NCBI GenBank assembly: GCA_014323925.1
Contig: JACONC010000006.1
Span: 78,358-142,357 of the forward strand
Reading direction: 5' to 3'
Length of the DNA: 64,000 nucleotides
DNA from: Chromatiales bacterium
GTDB lineage: Bacteria > Pseudomonadota > Gammaproteobacteria > Poriferisulfidales > Oxydemutatoraceae
Part shown: positions 28,127 to 37,132 of the stretch, one piece after another
Layout of the letters: each line of letters opens with the position of its first letter
Numbering within the stretch: the first letter of the stretch is position 1
The notes under the pieces: generated by a model
The model's database searches: none
What the model saw: the letters and a program-made list of their open reading frames with translations, nothing else
What the model was told of the DNA's origin: nothing
Program-made: the position numbers and the translations under genes

Positions 28127-28792
28127 ATGAAAGCACAATCGGCTATGCCCAATACGCACATCGCATTCGATTACGCTAGGAAAGAACTCATCCGTTTACT
28201 TCGTAACAAAGGTATTCGCGACGAGCGAGTATTGCAAGCCATGCACGATGTGCCGCGTCATCTTTTTACCGATGCTGAATACACCCACTTGGCATACCAA
28301 GATCAATCACTGCCTATAGGACACGAACAAACGATCTCGCAGCCTTATGTCGTCGCTTATATGACACAGACATTGATAGAAAAGGATATTGATGTGGTGT
28401 TGGAGGTAGGCACTGGTTCGGGTTATCAAACGGCAATTTTGGCACAACTTATTCCGCGAGTTTTCACGGTTGAGCGTATTCCCGACTTATCGCGCAAAGC
28501 GCGTGCTTTATTGAAAAAATTAGGCTATAAAAATATTCATTTTAGAATCAGCGACGGCAGTTTGGGATGGAAACAGTTTGCACCCTATCAAGCGATTATC
28601 GTAACTGCTGCAGCCGACACTGTTCCCGAAAAACTGTACCAGCAACTGGCAACCAAAGGTCGTATGATTATCCCTCTAGGGCGTCAGAACGAAGTACAGC
28701 AACTTACTTTGTTGACATCGACGATACGCGGATCTAATCAGCAATCGTTGTGTAAAGTGCAGTTCGTACCTTTAATTGAAAAGCGCGACTAG
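28127..28792 (+). CDS. pcm: Protein-L-isoaspartate O-methyltransferase
   Basis: 221 residues from the ATG at 28127, chosen because it directly follows the surE stop. Family motifs: VPRHLFTDAEYTHLAYQDQSLPIGHEQTISQP, here seen as GHEQTISQPYVVAYM, then the SAM-binding VLEVGTGSGYQTAILAQL near residue 83 and IIVTAAADTVPEKL. It repairs isoaspartyl damage in proteins using S-adenosylmethionine. Confidence 0.95.
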   Translation: MKAQSAMPNTHIAFDYARKELIRLLRNKGIRDERVLQAMHDVPRHLFTDAEYTHLAYQDQSLPIGHEQTISQPYVVAYMTQTLIEKDIDVVLEVGTGSGYQTAILAQLIPRVFTVERIPDLSRKARALLKKLGYKNIHFRISDGSLGWKQFAPYQAIIVTAAADTVPEKLYQQLATKGRMIIPLGRQNEVQQLTLLTSTIRGSNQQSLCKVQFVPLIEKRD

Positions 28793-28795
28793 CTA

Positions 28796-29374
28796 ATGAT
28801 TTTCCGAGGATTATATAAAAAAACAACGGCTTGGGCGAAGCGTCCGCAGGCACTCAAATACTTATACGGTTTGAGCGTTGCAGAGTCGGTATTTTTCCCG
28901 GTGCCGCCGGAAGCTTTAATGATACCTATCTGTTCTATGCAAACCCAACGCGCATTGTATATTGCATTCTGGGTTACAGTCTGTTCGGTTATCGGTGGTT
29001 TAATAGGCTATGGAATAGGCTATTTTTTATTCAATCAAATAGAACCTCTCATCAAGTTATCTGATTATTATCCGGCTTATTTGCAATCGGTAGAATTATT
29101 TAACGAGTGGGGTGCATGGATTATTTTGATTGCAGCTTTCAGTCCGATTCCATATAAATTATTTACCATCAGTGCCGGTGTATTGGCGCAGAGCTTACCC
29201 ATTTTTATTTTCGCGTCCTTAGTTGGCAGAGGTGGACGGTTTTTTTTAATCGCACTGCTATTGCGCTATGCAAGCCCTCGTTTATTGCCTTACATGGAAG
29301 ATCGTATTGAAATTTTCGGTTGGGCAACCGTAGCGGTTTTAGTATTGGTTATCTATATCTCGTATGTAATATGA
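28796..29374 (+). CDS. YqaA/DedA-like VTT-domain membrane protein
   Basis: 192 residues with about five hydrophobic segments. The stretch SVAESVFFPVPPEALMIP near residues 28-45 is the re-entrant region typical of the YqaA branch of SNARE-associated (VTT) proteins, and AAFSPIPYKLFTISAGV is the second signature. Related DedA proteins move lipids between leaflets; the role of YqaA is not defined. Members of this family commonly sit between pcm and nlpD. The stop overlaps the nlpD start as ATGA. Confidence 0.85.
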   Translation: MIFRGLYKKTTAWAKRPQALKYLYGLSVAESVFFPVPPEALMIPICSMQTQRALYIAFWVTVCSVIGGLIGYGIGYFLFNQIEPLIKLSDYYPAYLQSVELFNEWGAWIILIAAFSPIPYKLFTISAGVLAQSLPIFIFASLVGRGGRFFLIALLLRYASPRLLPYMEDRIEIFGWATVAVLVLVIYISYVI

Positions 29375-30057
29375 GCGTTTTGTCTAAACTATTAACGATA
29401 TTATTGATGGCTGTCTTATTGTCGGCGTGTGCTACGCAGCAGGAATACTGGATAGATGAAGTAAAAGTTCGTTTATTTGCCGAGTCTTATACGGTAAAAA
29501 AAGATGATACACTTTATAGCATCGCCTGGTTATACGAATTAGATTATCGTAACTTAGCACAGTGGAACAATATCAAAGCACCGAATTATTTGATTTATCC
29601 CGGTCAAAAATTGCGCTTGAAAGCACCAGAATCAGCTACGCTGCCGGTGAAAATCGCACCTCGCAAAGCAGTCAAGCCATCCGGCTGGCAATGGCCATTA
29701 GATAATCCTGAAGTCAAACAATTACCGAGTTCTAATGCGGTTTTTATGAAAGGCACACCATCTGAAGCTGTGCACGCAGTAGCCAACGGTACTGTAGTCT
29801 ACAGTGGTTTTAATTTGAAACATTATCGCGGGTTGATTATTATTAAACATGAAAATGATGTTTTTAGTGTGTATGGGCATAATAAAGAGGTTTTCGTCGC
29901 CGAAAAAGAGCAGGTTGAATCAGGGCAAGAGATTGCTCGGTTATCCGACCAACAAGACGATGCAAAGCTATATTTTGAATTAAGACAAGCGAATAAACTA
30001 CTAAAATTAGCCAATTATTTACCGAATATAAAAGTATCTATCAGCGATGTCCACTGA
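29371..30057 (+). CDS. nlpD: NlpD-like lipoprotein, LysM plus degenerate LytM domain
   Basis: 228 residues from the ATG at 29371, which overlaps the previous stop by 4 bases. Lipobox LLSACA gives a lipoprotein. A LysM domain follows ([27 protein letters not shown] and YPGQKLRL). The C-terminal M23/LytM domain lacks the usual zinc ligands: the first motif is missing and YFELRQ replaces HFEVR, although YGHN is kept. Such degenerate proteins activate amidases during cell separation, so NlpD function is likely. It is in the surE-pcm cluster, but no rpoS follows; alaC does, overlapping by 11 bases. Confidence 0.85.
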   Translation: MSVLSKLLTILLMAVLLSACATQQEYWIDEVKVRLFAESYTVKKDDTLYSIAWLYELDYRNLAQWNNIKAPNYLIYPGQKLRLKAPESATLPVKIAPRKAVKPSGWQWPLDNPEVKQLPSSNAVFMKGTPSEAVHAVANGTVVYSGFNLKHYRGLIIIKHENDVFSVYGHNKEVFVAEKEQVESGQEIARLSDQQDDAKLYFELRQANKLLKLANYLPNIKVSISDVH

Positions 30058-31222
30058 GCAATTTTACAGAATACAACGGCTGCCGCCTTATGTTTTCAAT
30101 ATCGTTAATGAATTAAAGCAAGCAGCGCGTGGGCGCGGCGAGGATGTCATAGATCTGGGCATGGGCAACCCCGACCAGCCAGCGCCTCAGCATGTCATCA
30201 ACAAACTGATTGAAACCTGTCAGCGTAAAGATACGCATCGTTATTCTATGTCTAAAGGTATTCCTAGGCTGCGCGCGGCGATTTGTAACTGGTATAAGCG
30301 TAAATACAATGTTGAGCTGGATGCCGAAAGTGAAGCAATCGTTACGATAGGTTCTAAAGAAGGTTTAGCACATCTTGCGCTGGCGATGCTAGGTCCCGGC
30401 GACTGTGTGTTGGTACCTACGCCGGCCTATCCTATACACCCCTACGGTTGCGTCATTGCTGGTGCCGATGTGCAATATCTTACACTCAATAGCGACGATG
30501 ATTTTTTCGATAGCTTACAACGAGCAATACAAAATAGCTGGCCACGCCCTAAGCTGTTGATACTTAATTTTCCATGTAATCCGACTACACAGTGCGTGAC
30601 GATAGATTTTTTTGAAAAAGTGGTTGCTATTGCGCGAGAGCATAATATTTGGGTCGTCAACGATATTGCTTATGCCGAGATTGTCTTTGATGGTTATCAA
30701 GCACCGTCTTTGTTGCAAGTGCCAGAGGCTAAGGAGATAGGCGTCGAATTTTACTCTTTATCAAAGACTTATAATATGCCGGGATGGCGGGTTGGCTTTA
30801 TGTGTGGCAACAGCACTTTGGTGCAGGCGTTGGCAAGGATGAAATCTTATTTAGATTACGGTTTATTTACACCTATACAGGTTGCAGCTATTAGTGCTTT
30901 GGAAAACTCTCAGGCGTGTGTCGCTGAGACTATTGCGTTATATGAAAGTCGGCGTGATGTATTATGCGACGGTTTGGATAAAATAGGATGGCATTTTGAA
31001 AAACCTAAAGCAACCATGTTTGCCTGGGCACCGCTACCGCAGGATTATGCCGATAAGGGATCATTGGAGTTTTCAAAATTTTTGCTCAAAGAAGCAAATA
31101 TTGCGGTGTCGCCGGGTATTGGTTTCGGTAAGAACGGTGACACCCATGTACGCTTTAGTTTGATAGAGAATAAACAACGCATCAGGCAGGCAGTTAGGAA
31201 TATTAAACGAGCACTAGGATAG
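30047..31222 (+). CDS. alaC: Alanine/valine-type aminotransferase
   Basis: 391 residues, fold-type I PLP aminotransferase. The N-terminus [37 protein letters not shown] matches AlaC; only its first part ([10 protein letters not shown]) is quoted as diagnostic. Substrate and cofactor sites include [11 protein letters not shown], the [12 protein letters not shown]sp/Tyr pair and [15 protein letters not shown] with the PLP lysine near residue 237. It is the first of an alaC-hom-thrC unit for amino acid synthesis, an arrangement seen in several proteobacteria. Confidence 0.92.
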   Translation: MSTEQFYRIQRLPPYVFNIVNELKQAARGRGEDVIDLGMGNPDQPAPQHVINKLIETCQRKDTHRYSMSKGIPRLRAAICNWYKRKYNVELDAESEAIVTIGSKEGLAHLALAMLGPGDCVLVPTPAYPIHPYGCVIAGADVQYLTLNSDDDFFDSLQRAIQNSWPRPKLLILNFPCNPTTQCVTIDFFEKVVAIAREHNIWVVNDIAYAEIVFDGYQAPSLLQVPEAKEIGVEFYSLSKTYNMPGWRVGFMCGNSTLVQALARMKSYLDYGLFTPIQVAAISALENSQACVAETIALYESRRDVLCDGLDKIGWHFEKPKATMFAWAPLPQDYADKGSLEFSKFLLKEANIAVSPGIGFGKNGDTHVRFSLIENKQRIRQAVRNIKRALG

Positions 31223-31227
31223 ATATA

Positions 31228-32547
31228 ATGAAACAAAATAAGCGCATGAAAATCGGCTTGCTAGGTTTAGGCACGGTCGGTTGCGGTATGATTGAGGTGT
31301 TGAACCGCAACACCGCCGAGATAGAAAGGCGGGCCGGGTGTAGGCTTGAAGTGGTGGCAGCGACCGCGCGAGATCTGCGCAAGCAACGAGCGGTAGATTT
31401 ATCAGCGACACCGTTGGTTGCCGATGCTAGACAAATTGTTGAACATCCGGAAATTGATACCGTTGTTGAACTCATAGGAGGCAATCAGCCAGCCTACAGT
31501 TTGATTATGAAAGCGATTGAAAACTCTAAGCATATAGTGACCGCAAATAAAGCGTTGATTGCCAATCATGGCAACGAGATATTCAATGCTGCTCGCCAGC
31601 GTGGTGTGATGGTAAGCTACGAGGCGGCAATTGCTGGTGGGGTACCGGTGATTAAAGCCATACGCGAGTCGTTGGCGGCAAACCGTATTCATAGCATAGT
31701 CGGGATTATAAATGGCACATCCAACTATATACTAACCGAAGTAGAGGACAAGCAGCGGAGCTTCGCTGAAGCATTAGCCGAAGCACAGCGACTAGGCTAT
31801 GCTGAAATGGATCCTAGCTATGATGTCGACGGCATTGATACTGCACACAAGCTAATGATTATGGCAGCTACTGCGTTTGGTATTCCACTGCAATTCAATG
31901 CAGTGCACATCGAAGGCATTCGCAATATAGAAGTGCAAGATGTTGCTTACGCTAAAGAATTAGGTTATAAAATTAAACATTTGGGTATCGCCAAGCGCAA
32001 CGGAGATGGCATAGAGTTGCGCGTACATCCAGCGTTGATACCATTACACTCAATGCTGGCAAATGTATCAGGGGTGATGAATGCCGTATTGATAGATGGC
32101 GACGCGGCCGGTGAGACTTTGTATTACGGTGCCGGTGCTGGCGGCGAAGCGACGGCTTCAGCGGTCATTGCCGATCTGATTGATGTTAGCAGAGCTTTGA
32201 ATGCCGCTCCCGAGTACCGCGTGCCGCATCTTGCTTTCCAGCCCGATGAATTATCAGATTCACCTATTTTAGCGATAGGGCAAACCAAAACTGCGCGCTA
32301 TTTACGTTTACAAGTAGAAGATAAGCCCGGTGTGTTGGCTGGCATCACCCGCATATTGAGCGAGTTTAATATTAGTATAGAAGCAGTTTTGCAAAAGGAT
32401 ACTGCCACTATTAATAACCCACTGGTGCCGCTGGTGTTGCTGATATATCCAGTTAAAGAGTGCGATTTCAAAGAAGCATTATCTAAGATAGAGGCACTTC
32501 CAGAAGTGGCTGATCAGGTCATCAGTTATCGCCTAGAAACTGGTTAG
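31228..32547 (+). CDS. hom: Homoserine dehydrogenase
   Basis: 439 residues. The NAD(P) loop GLLGLGTVGCGMIEVL lies near the N-terminus; the catalytic core shows VTANKALIANHG, NGTSNYILTEV and the GYAEMDPSYDVDGIDTAHK region near residue 190-210 with the catalytic Asp/Lys. A C-terminal ACT domain (RYLRLQVEDKPGVLAGITR) suggests allosteric control by threonine. A second in-frame ATG at 31246 is possible. It converts aspartate semialdehyde to homoserine; thrC follows after 7 bases. No thrB homoserine kinase is present in the window. Confidence 0.95.
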   Translation: MKQNKRMKIGLLGLGTVGCGMIEVLNRNTAEIERRAGCRLEVVAATARDLRKQRAVDLSATPLVADARQIVEHPEIDTVVELIGGNQPAYSLIMKAIENSKHIVTANKALIANHGNEIFNAARQRGVMVSYEAAIAGGVPVIKAIRESLAANRIHSIVGIINGTSNYILTEVEDKQRSFAEALAEAQRLGYAEMDPSYDVDGIDTAHKLMIMAATAFGIPLQFNAVHIEGIRNIEVQDVAYAKELGYKIKHLGIAKRNGDGIELRVHPALIPLHSMLANVSGVMNAVLIDGDAAGETLYYGAGAGGEATASAVIADLIDVSRALNAAPEYRVPHLAFQPDELSDSPILAIGQTKTARYLRLQVEDKPGVLAGITRILSEFNISIEAVLQKDTATINNPLVPLVLLIYPVKECDFKEALSKIEALPEVADQVISYRLETG

Positions 32548-32554
32548 CAAAGTG

Positions 32555-33673
32555 ATGCGCGGACTGATAGAGAAATATAGAGAGTGTATGCCGCTAGCGG
32601 CTGATGCCGAAGCAATATCGCTATGCGAAGGGTCAACGCCGTTGATACGATTGCGTAATATCCCCAAGCTATTTGATACAGAACTTGATATTTATGTTAA
32701 ATATGAAGGCTTGAATCCTACCGGTTCTTTCAAAGATCGCGGTATGACGGTGGCAGTTAGTCACGCAGTTGCACAAAAACAAAAGGCAGTGATCTGCGCA
32801 TCGACCGGCAATACTTCGGCATCCGCAGCGGCTTATGCAGCGCGTGCCGAGATGCGCTGCTTTGTGCTAATTCCGGAAGGTAAAATTGCTACTGGCAAAC
32901 TCGCACAAGCAATGATCGAGGGAGCTATGGTTATACAAATTAAAGGAAACTTTGATCAGGGCATGGAGCTTGTCAAGCAAATAGCACAACAATCGGCTGT
33001 AGCAGTCGTTAATTCTATCAATCCTTACCGCCTGCAAGGACAGAAGACTGCATCTTTAGAGATTATAGAAACACTCGGTGATGCCCCCGATTATCATTGC
33101 CTGCCGGTCGGTAACGCTGGCAATATCTCGGCATATTGGATGGGTTATAGCGAGGCCGCCGGACAACAGAGCTTCTGCATAGAGCAGGCGCGTTCGTCAC
33201 TAGGTGACGATTATAAATCAGCATCGATTATCGCCACTAAGCGACCTAAAATGTTGGGTTATCAAGCACAAGGTGCGGCACCAATCGTCACTGGACATAA
33301 AGTAGATCAACCGGAGACCGTGGCTACTGCAATTAGAATAGGCAACCCGCAAAGCTGGCAAATGGCGTTGCATGCAAGCAAAGAATCGGAAGGCTGGCTT
33401 GCTACCTGCAGCGACGACGAGATTCTAGCTGCACAAAGTTTGCTGGCTGATAAAGAAGGTATTTTTTGCGAACCAGCATCGGCGATTTCCATTGCCGGTT
33501 TAATGAAAGATATTGTAGCAAAGAAAATAAAAGCCGGTAGCCGTATTGTCTGCACATTAACCGGACACGGTCTCAAAGACCCTGATGTCGCTATTCGTCA
33601 ATCTACCCATCGTGCAACACAAACCGTAGCACCTGAGTTCAATTTAATCAACGATTTAATCAATCAAAACTGA
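32555..33673 (+). CDS. thrC: Threonine synthase
   Basis: 372 residues from the ATG at 32555 (a GTG one codon earlier is possible). This is the shorter, plant/Bacillus-like type. The PLP lysine is in NPTGSFKDRGM near residue 56, the phosphate cup in STGNTSASAAAYAAR, and HCLPVGNAGNISAYW follows. It converts phosphohomoserine to threonine. It ends 27 bases from the convergent fic gene. Confidence 0.95.
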   Translation: MRGLIEKYRECMPLAADAEAISLCEGSTPLIRLRNIPKLFDTELDIYVKYEGLNPTGSFKDRGMTVAVSHAVAQKQKAVICASTGNTSASAAAYAARAEMRCFVLIPEGKIATGKLAQAMIEGAMVIQIKGNFDQGMELVKQIAQQSAVAVVNSINPYRLQGQKTASLEIIETLGDAPDYHCLPVGNAGNISAYWMGYSEAAGQQSFCIEQARSSLGDDYKSASIIATKRPKMLGYQAQGAAPIVTGHKVDQPETVATAIRIGNPQSWQMALHASKESEGWLATCSDDEILAAQSLLADKEGIFCEPASAISIAGLMKDIVAKKIKAGSRIVCTLTGHGLKDPDVAIRQSTHRATQTVAPEFNLINDLINQN

Positions 33674-33700
33674 TCATTGATAAGGTTGGTTACTAGGTAG

Positions 33701-34792
33701 CTATTCAATAGCTTCCAGTATTGGCTCAAAAGCGTACAGCGACGGCCGCCGTCCTCTGCCGGGGTATATTTTGCTAATAATTCCCGCTCGCTCTAGGGTG
33801 AGTAGCAGTCGTGCTATGCTGGGGCGAGGAATTTTTGCTTGTCTATTAAGTTGAGAGCTTGTGAAAATAGGGTTTGGAATAATAAAATAGACGATATTTG
33901 TAATATATTGTGAGTGAGTGACTTGTTGTATTTCACCTATGAGCTCGTCTTTTATATTGATAATTTTTTGTGCTTTTTCAGCATTGCGTTGCGATTGTGC
34001 GATGACCGCTTTCAGAAAAAAAATAATCCATTGTTGCCAATTACCATGGGTGGTTATATTATTCAGATGCTTGTAGTAGTCGTCGCGATGCGCTTCTAGA
34101 TATTCACTGAGATAAAGGCAAGGTGCCGATATAATCCCTTTGGAATAAAGAAATAGCGGGATTAAAAGACGCCCGATTCTACCGTTGCCATCCCAAAAGG
34201 GATGAATAATCTCGAATTGAGCATGAACGATAGCTGCTTGGACTAATACATCTTTTTCATCATCGTTCATGTATTTTTCTAAATTTGAAAATAACGCTTC
34301 AATGTGCTGTGCATCTGGTGGGATATAACTTGCTTGCTCACGCGTTCCGCCTAAGGGGCCTACGAATACTGGACCAGTGCGGAACTCGCCCGGGGTCTTA
34401 TTTTTACCTCGCACGCCAGACAACAACATCCGATGCGCTTTTTTCAATACCCGACCTGACAATTTTAATGATTCAAGGTCTTTAGATGCAGACACTACAG
34501 CGGCACGGTAATTGATAACTTCTTGTATATCGTCTCTTTTTTCTGTCTCTATTTGTCCACCTGCTTGGAACCGCAATACTTCGTCTAGGGTTGCCTGAGT
34601 GCCTTCAATGCGGGAAGAGAGAGTGGCTTCTTGCATCTCAAGAGGTGATAATAATAGATTTGCATCAGGCAAATTTTGCAGTAATGCATCAAAATATGCC
34701 AGCCCACGATGTCCTCTGCTTATAAATGAAAGTAATTCATTCCAAGTTAAAGATTGTAATGGTAATTGTTCGGGTATATGCGCTTTTTTCAT
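33701..34792 (-). CDS. Fic-domain protein with N-terminal inhibitory motif and C-terminal winged helix
   Basis: 363 residues. The Fic core HPFWDGNGRIGRL lies near residue 195-207 and matches HPFx(D/E)GNGRxxR, so AMP-transfer activity is plausible. The motif S59-xxx-E63-G64 (SSRIEG) is the inhibitory helix of class II Fic proteins, placed N-terminally. The last 60 residues look like a winged helix (SSQLNRQAKIPRPSIARLLLTLE), giving DNA-binding potential. This single-chain architecture is common in soluble self-regulated Fic proteins. The promoter region carries repeated TGTATCA-like boxes (34795-34995), which suggests autoregulation. Target protein unknown. Confidence 0.88.
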   Translation of the reverse strand: MKKAHIPEQLPLQSLTWNELLSFISRGHRGLAYFDALLQNLPDANLLLSPLEMQEATLSSRIEGTQATLDEVLRFQAGGQIETEKRDDIQEVINYRAAVVSASKDLESLKLSGRVLKKAHRMLLSGVRGKNKTPGEFRTGPVFVGPLGGTREQASYIPPDAQHIEALFSNLEKYMNDDEKDVLVQAAIVHAQFEIIHPFWDGNGRIGRLLIPLFLYSKGIISAPCLYLSEYLEAHRDDYYKHLNNITTHGNWQQWIIFFLKAVIAQSQRNAEKAQKIINIKDELIGEIQQVTHSQYITNIVYFIIPNPIFTSSQLNRQAKIPRPSIARLLLTLERAGIISKIYPGRGRRPSLYAFEPILEAIE

Positions 34793-34817
34793 ACTTTTGT
34801 ATCAAATTTATGGCTAA

Positions 34818-34855
34818 GTGATACATTATAGCATAATAATCTATTTGTGTATCAT
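34818..34855 (-). promoter_or_regulatory. Predicted fic promoter with TGTATCA-type operator boxes
   Basis: Read on the minus strand, TATAAT lies at 34830-34825. About 17 bases upstream is GATACA as a weak -35. The same positions carry an inverted pair: GTGATACA at 34818-34825 and TGTATCAT at 34848-34855 on the plus strand. A third related box TTTTGTATCA lies at 34795-34804, next to the start codon. Overlap of boxes and promoter elements suggests repression by the Fic winged helix or another regulator. Confidence 0.4.
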
Positions 34856-34995
34856 TTTTATACTAATATGAGTAGCAAGTAGTTTTGTGTCTCATGTATG
34901 AAGCACTATAAACTTTGTGTCTCATAATTATATCTAAATGAGTAGCAAGCAGTTTTGTGTCTCATGTATGAAGCACTATAAACTTTGTGTCTCAT
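34844..34995 (+). repeat. Array of five 12-bp direct repeats TTTGTGTMTCAT with alternating 40/30-bp spacing
   Basis: Copies start at 34844 (with A at the variable position) and at 34884, 34914, 34954 and 34984 (all with C). Start-to-start distances are 40, 30, 40 and 30 bases. The last four lie in a 70-bp tandem duplication (34868-34937 and 34938-35007). Iteron-like spacing close to whole helical turns suggests a protein-binding array on one DNA face. It lies upstream of fic; the whole gap 34793-35107 contains no gene. Confidence 0.8.
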
Positions 34996-35007
34996 AATCA
35001 CATCTAA
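34868..35007. repeat. Tandem duplication, 70-bp unit, two copies plus a partial third
   Basis: Unit one starts ATGAGTAGCAAG at 34868 and unit two at 34938. They differ at only a few positions (for example AAGT/AAGC and ATTATATC/ATCACATC). A partial third copy begins ATGAGTTGC at 35008. Each unit contains two TTTGTGTCTCAT boxes. Confidence 0.9.
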
Positions 35008-35107
35008 ATGAGTTGCTATAATTGTTATATTTTATATATCTACCCAGTAAACTACAATGCTCAGCAGTGCTACCAGCTGGCCTGTAACAGACAAGTAGTT
35101 TTATAAT

Positions 35108-36058
35108 TTAATCCAGTGCAATAAAAGTTCCGTTGCTTTGCCGTGCGACCTCGCGCATCAAGGTTGAAAGGCGAAGAATGTCGCCGCCTTGTTGATTGTA
35201 GAAACCAATGCCGTGGATGCGAGCAATGGGTTTACCGGTTGACGGGTCGGTGTTTAACCTGGCAACGGTTTGCAGCACCGGATCATACGATGAGCCGGTA
35301 TAGTCGTCTCCTAAGATATAGATTGAGACTTTCATACCACGCTTCACATAACGCCTCAATGCTTCTTGTAACCCTTCTACTGGGCTACTGTTTGAAAATG
35401 CCTGCCAAGTCCTGAGTAGCCGTAACACCCGACTGCGTAGACTAGGTGTGTCGTTGAGCCATTTCCCCTTATATGCGGATATCAGGGGTATGCCATTGTC
35501 ATTGAGTATCTGAAAACCTTTGACTTCGGGATGTATATTCAATATATTTTCCATTTCCCGCATCACTCTAGCCCAGATTTCTTGCATAGAACCTGAAGTG
35601 TCAACAATGAATATGATGTGGTCAGCATCCACTGGTATACCACCGGCGTAGATTTCTTCTGTGACATTAGAGTCGGCACTGATCGTCGCCGAGGGTGATT
35701 TTAGTTTTTGCCTGAGTGCAGTGACCTCCGCACTGAGTCTGGTATTCTCTGACTGCATCGCGCTAAGCGTTTGTGTCGCTTTGGTAATGGCATTTTTAAG
35801 TTGCGTTTCTTTATTGCTTTGCTGGTTCAGCGTTGATGAAAGCTGCTGTGATTGAGATTTGATATCACTGTCCAATGTTTGGGCTTGACTGAATGTTCTG
35901 ATTAATTCGGCAATGCGTTCTATGTCAACTGTTCCTCCGACGATCGTTGATTTAGAAAGCAATACAAGCAGTACTACGGCACCAAAGCCACAAGATATGA
36001 CATCTAAGAATGATAGATTGAATATCTCAAAATTGCGAGAGCGTCTTTTTACGGCCAT
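35108..36058 (-). CDS. ExbD-like transmembrane anchor with coiled coil and vWA domain (protein 1)
   Basis: 316 residues. A single N-terminal helix begins NLSFLDVISCGFGAVVLLVLL, with Asp19 at the position where ExbD/TolR/MotB carry their proton-binding Asp. Residues about 55-120 are Gln/Ser-rich predicted coiled coil. From residue 147 a von Willebrand A domain follows with the MIDAS start DTSGSM (Asp153, Ser155, Ser157). The later Asp is probably in LGDDYTG; the canonical Thr is not obvious. It overlaps the paralogous vWA gene by 10 bases and is last in the block. Probably periplasmic and partner of the TolQ-like channel at 37133-37930. Function is unknown. Confidence 0.75.
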   Translation of the reverse strand: MAVKRRSRNFEIFNLSFLDVISCGFGAVVLLVLLSKSTIVGGTVDIERIAELIRTFSQAQTLDSDIKSQSQQLSSTLNQQSNKETQLKNAITKATQTLSAMQSENTRLSAEVTALRQKLKSPSATISADSNVTEEIYAGGIPVDADHIIFIVDTSGSMQEIWARVMREMENILNIHPEVKGFQILNDNGIPLISAYKGKWLNDTPSLRSRVLRLLRTWQAFSNSSPVEGLQEALRRYVKRGMKVSIYILGDDYTGSSYDPVLQTVARLNTDPSTGKPIARIHGIGFYNQQGGDILRLSTLMREVARQSNGTFIALD

Positions 36059-37119
36059 GATGATTCAGGCGATATAAGCATGCCGTCGCTTCTAGCTGTC
36101 CATTGCCAGAATGCACCGGCAGCGTCGGAGTCACCTTCCAAAGCTAGCAGGATCACATTGACTGGTGCATTTTCTTTGTACGACAAAATGATATTGTTAA
36201 GCAATTTGATTCTGCACTTGCCGCTGATATTTTTTGCGGTACCAATAATAGAGTTGCAACCGGAGAAAAACGACTTTACTGCACCAATTCTTCCGATACG
36301 GCCTTGAGTAGGTAAACCGTCGGTTACTAAATAAACATTTGAAAAACCGACTGCAACATTGCGCATTAAAGCAATGGCTGCGTGTAGATTAGTGCCGCCT
36401 TCAGGTACGAGTTGCTTGAAGTCAGATAATACCGTCGCCGCGTCTTTAATATCACCTCCTTTTTTCCATCCACTACCACCGATGATCGCAGCTTGTTCAG
36501 CAAAGTGAATGATTTGATAGTCGCTACCTGCGGGTACTTTGGCTACCAACCATTCAACGATACGCTGTGTGCGTTGCCACTTAGGGCTTTGCTGGCGTTC
36601 TACTGGCGATGCAATTTTGTAACGAATAATATCTATCAAACGTTCCTCAGTCATCGATGCACTACTATCGACCAATATAACAATTTTCCTACCTTCTACT
36701 GTTAAACCCAGCAGGTAATCTTCCAATCCTCTGTTCACTACTGGCACTGGGGCAGGGGGGGCTTGAGTCGCTATGTCGGCTTGTGCTTGTAGTTTTTCCA
36801 GTTGTGCTTGCAATGACTGGCGCGTATCTTTTGTTGTATTGATATTCGCCACCAGACTTAACAACTGCGCATTGAGCTTTGCCAACATAGCCTGGCTAGC
36901 GTCGGCTTGGTTCTGCAATACTGCTACGGATTGTTGTGATTGAAGGTTTTGTGATTCTAAAACTGCGATGTCGGCTTGCAGTGCAGAGGATTGTTGGTCG
37001 GGTAGTTCCGTTTGAAATTTGACTAACATCAATATCAGTATGACAGCACCCAAGCCGCACGACATAACATCGAGGAAAGCGATGTTAAATCCTTCGGTCT
37101 TTCTTTTAAGATGTCTCAC
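36049..37119 (-). CDS. ExbD-like transmembrane anchor with coiled coil and vWA domain (protein 2)
   Basis: 356 residues, same architecture as its neighbour. The N-terminal helix has NIAFLDVMSCGLGAVILILML with Asp17 at its start. Gln-rich coiled coil spans about 42-120, then a Pro-rich linker (APPAPVPVV). The vWA domain starts with DSSASM (Asp151, Ser153, Ser155), with the MIDAS Thr in EGGTNL and the Asp in VTDGLP, so metal binding looks intact. It follows the TolQ-like gene by 13 bases. The shared helix with the next gene suggests a heterodimeric stator-like pair. It is not an OmpA-type MotB/TolR: no peptidoglycan-binding domain is seen. Confidence 0.77.
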   Translation of the reverse strand: MRHLKRKTEGFNIAFLDVMSCGLGAVILILMLVKFQTELPDQQSSALQADIAVLESQNLQSQQSVAVLQNQADASQAMLAKLNAQLLSLVANINTTKDTRQSLQAQLEKLQAQADIATQAPPAPVPVVNRGLEDYLLGLTVEGRKIVILVDSSASMTEERLIDIIRYKIASPVERQQSPKWQRTQRIVEWLVAKVPAGSDYQIIHFAEQAAIIGGSGWKKGGDIKDAATVLSDFKQLVPEGGTNLHAAIALMRNVAVGFSNVYLVTDGLPTQGRIGRIGAVKSFFSGCNSIIGTAKNISGKCRIKLLNNIILSYKENAPVNVILLALEGDSDAAGAFWQWTARSDGMLISPESSWP

Positions 37120-37132
37120 GACCAGATGATGA

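Noticed and set aside
33699..33713. AGCTATT/AATAGCT inverted repeat as a bidirectional terminator between thrC and fic
   Set aside because: The stem has a one-base centre and no flanking T-run, and it overlaps the fic stop region.
34868..35007. CRISPR array
   Set aside because: Only two 70-bp tandem units with no unique spacers and no cas genes; it is a simple tandem duplication.
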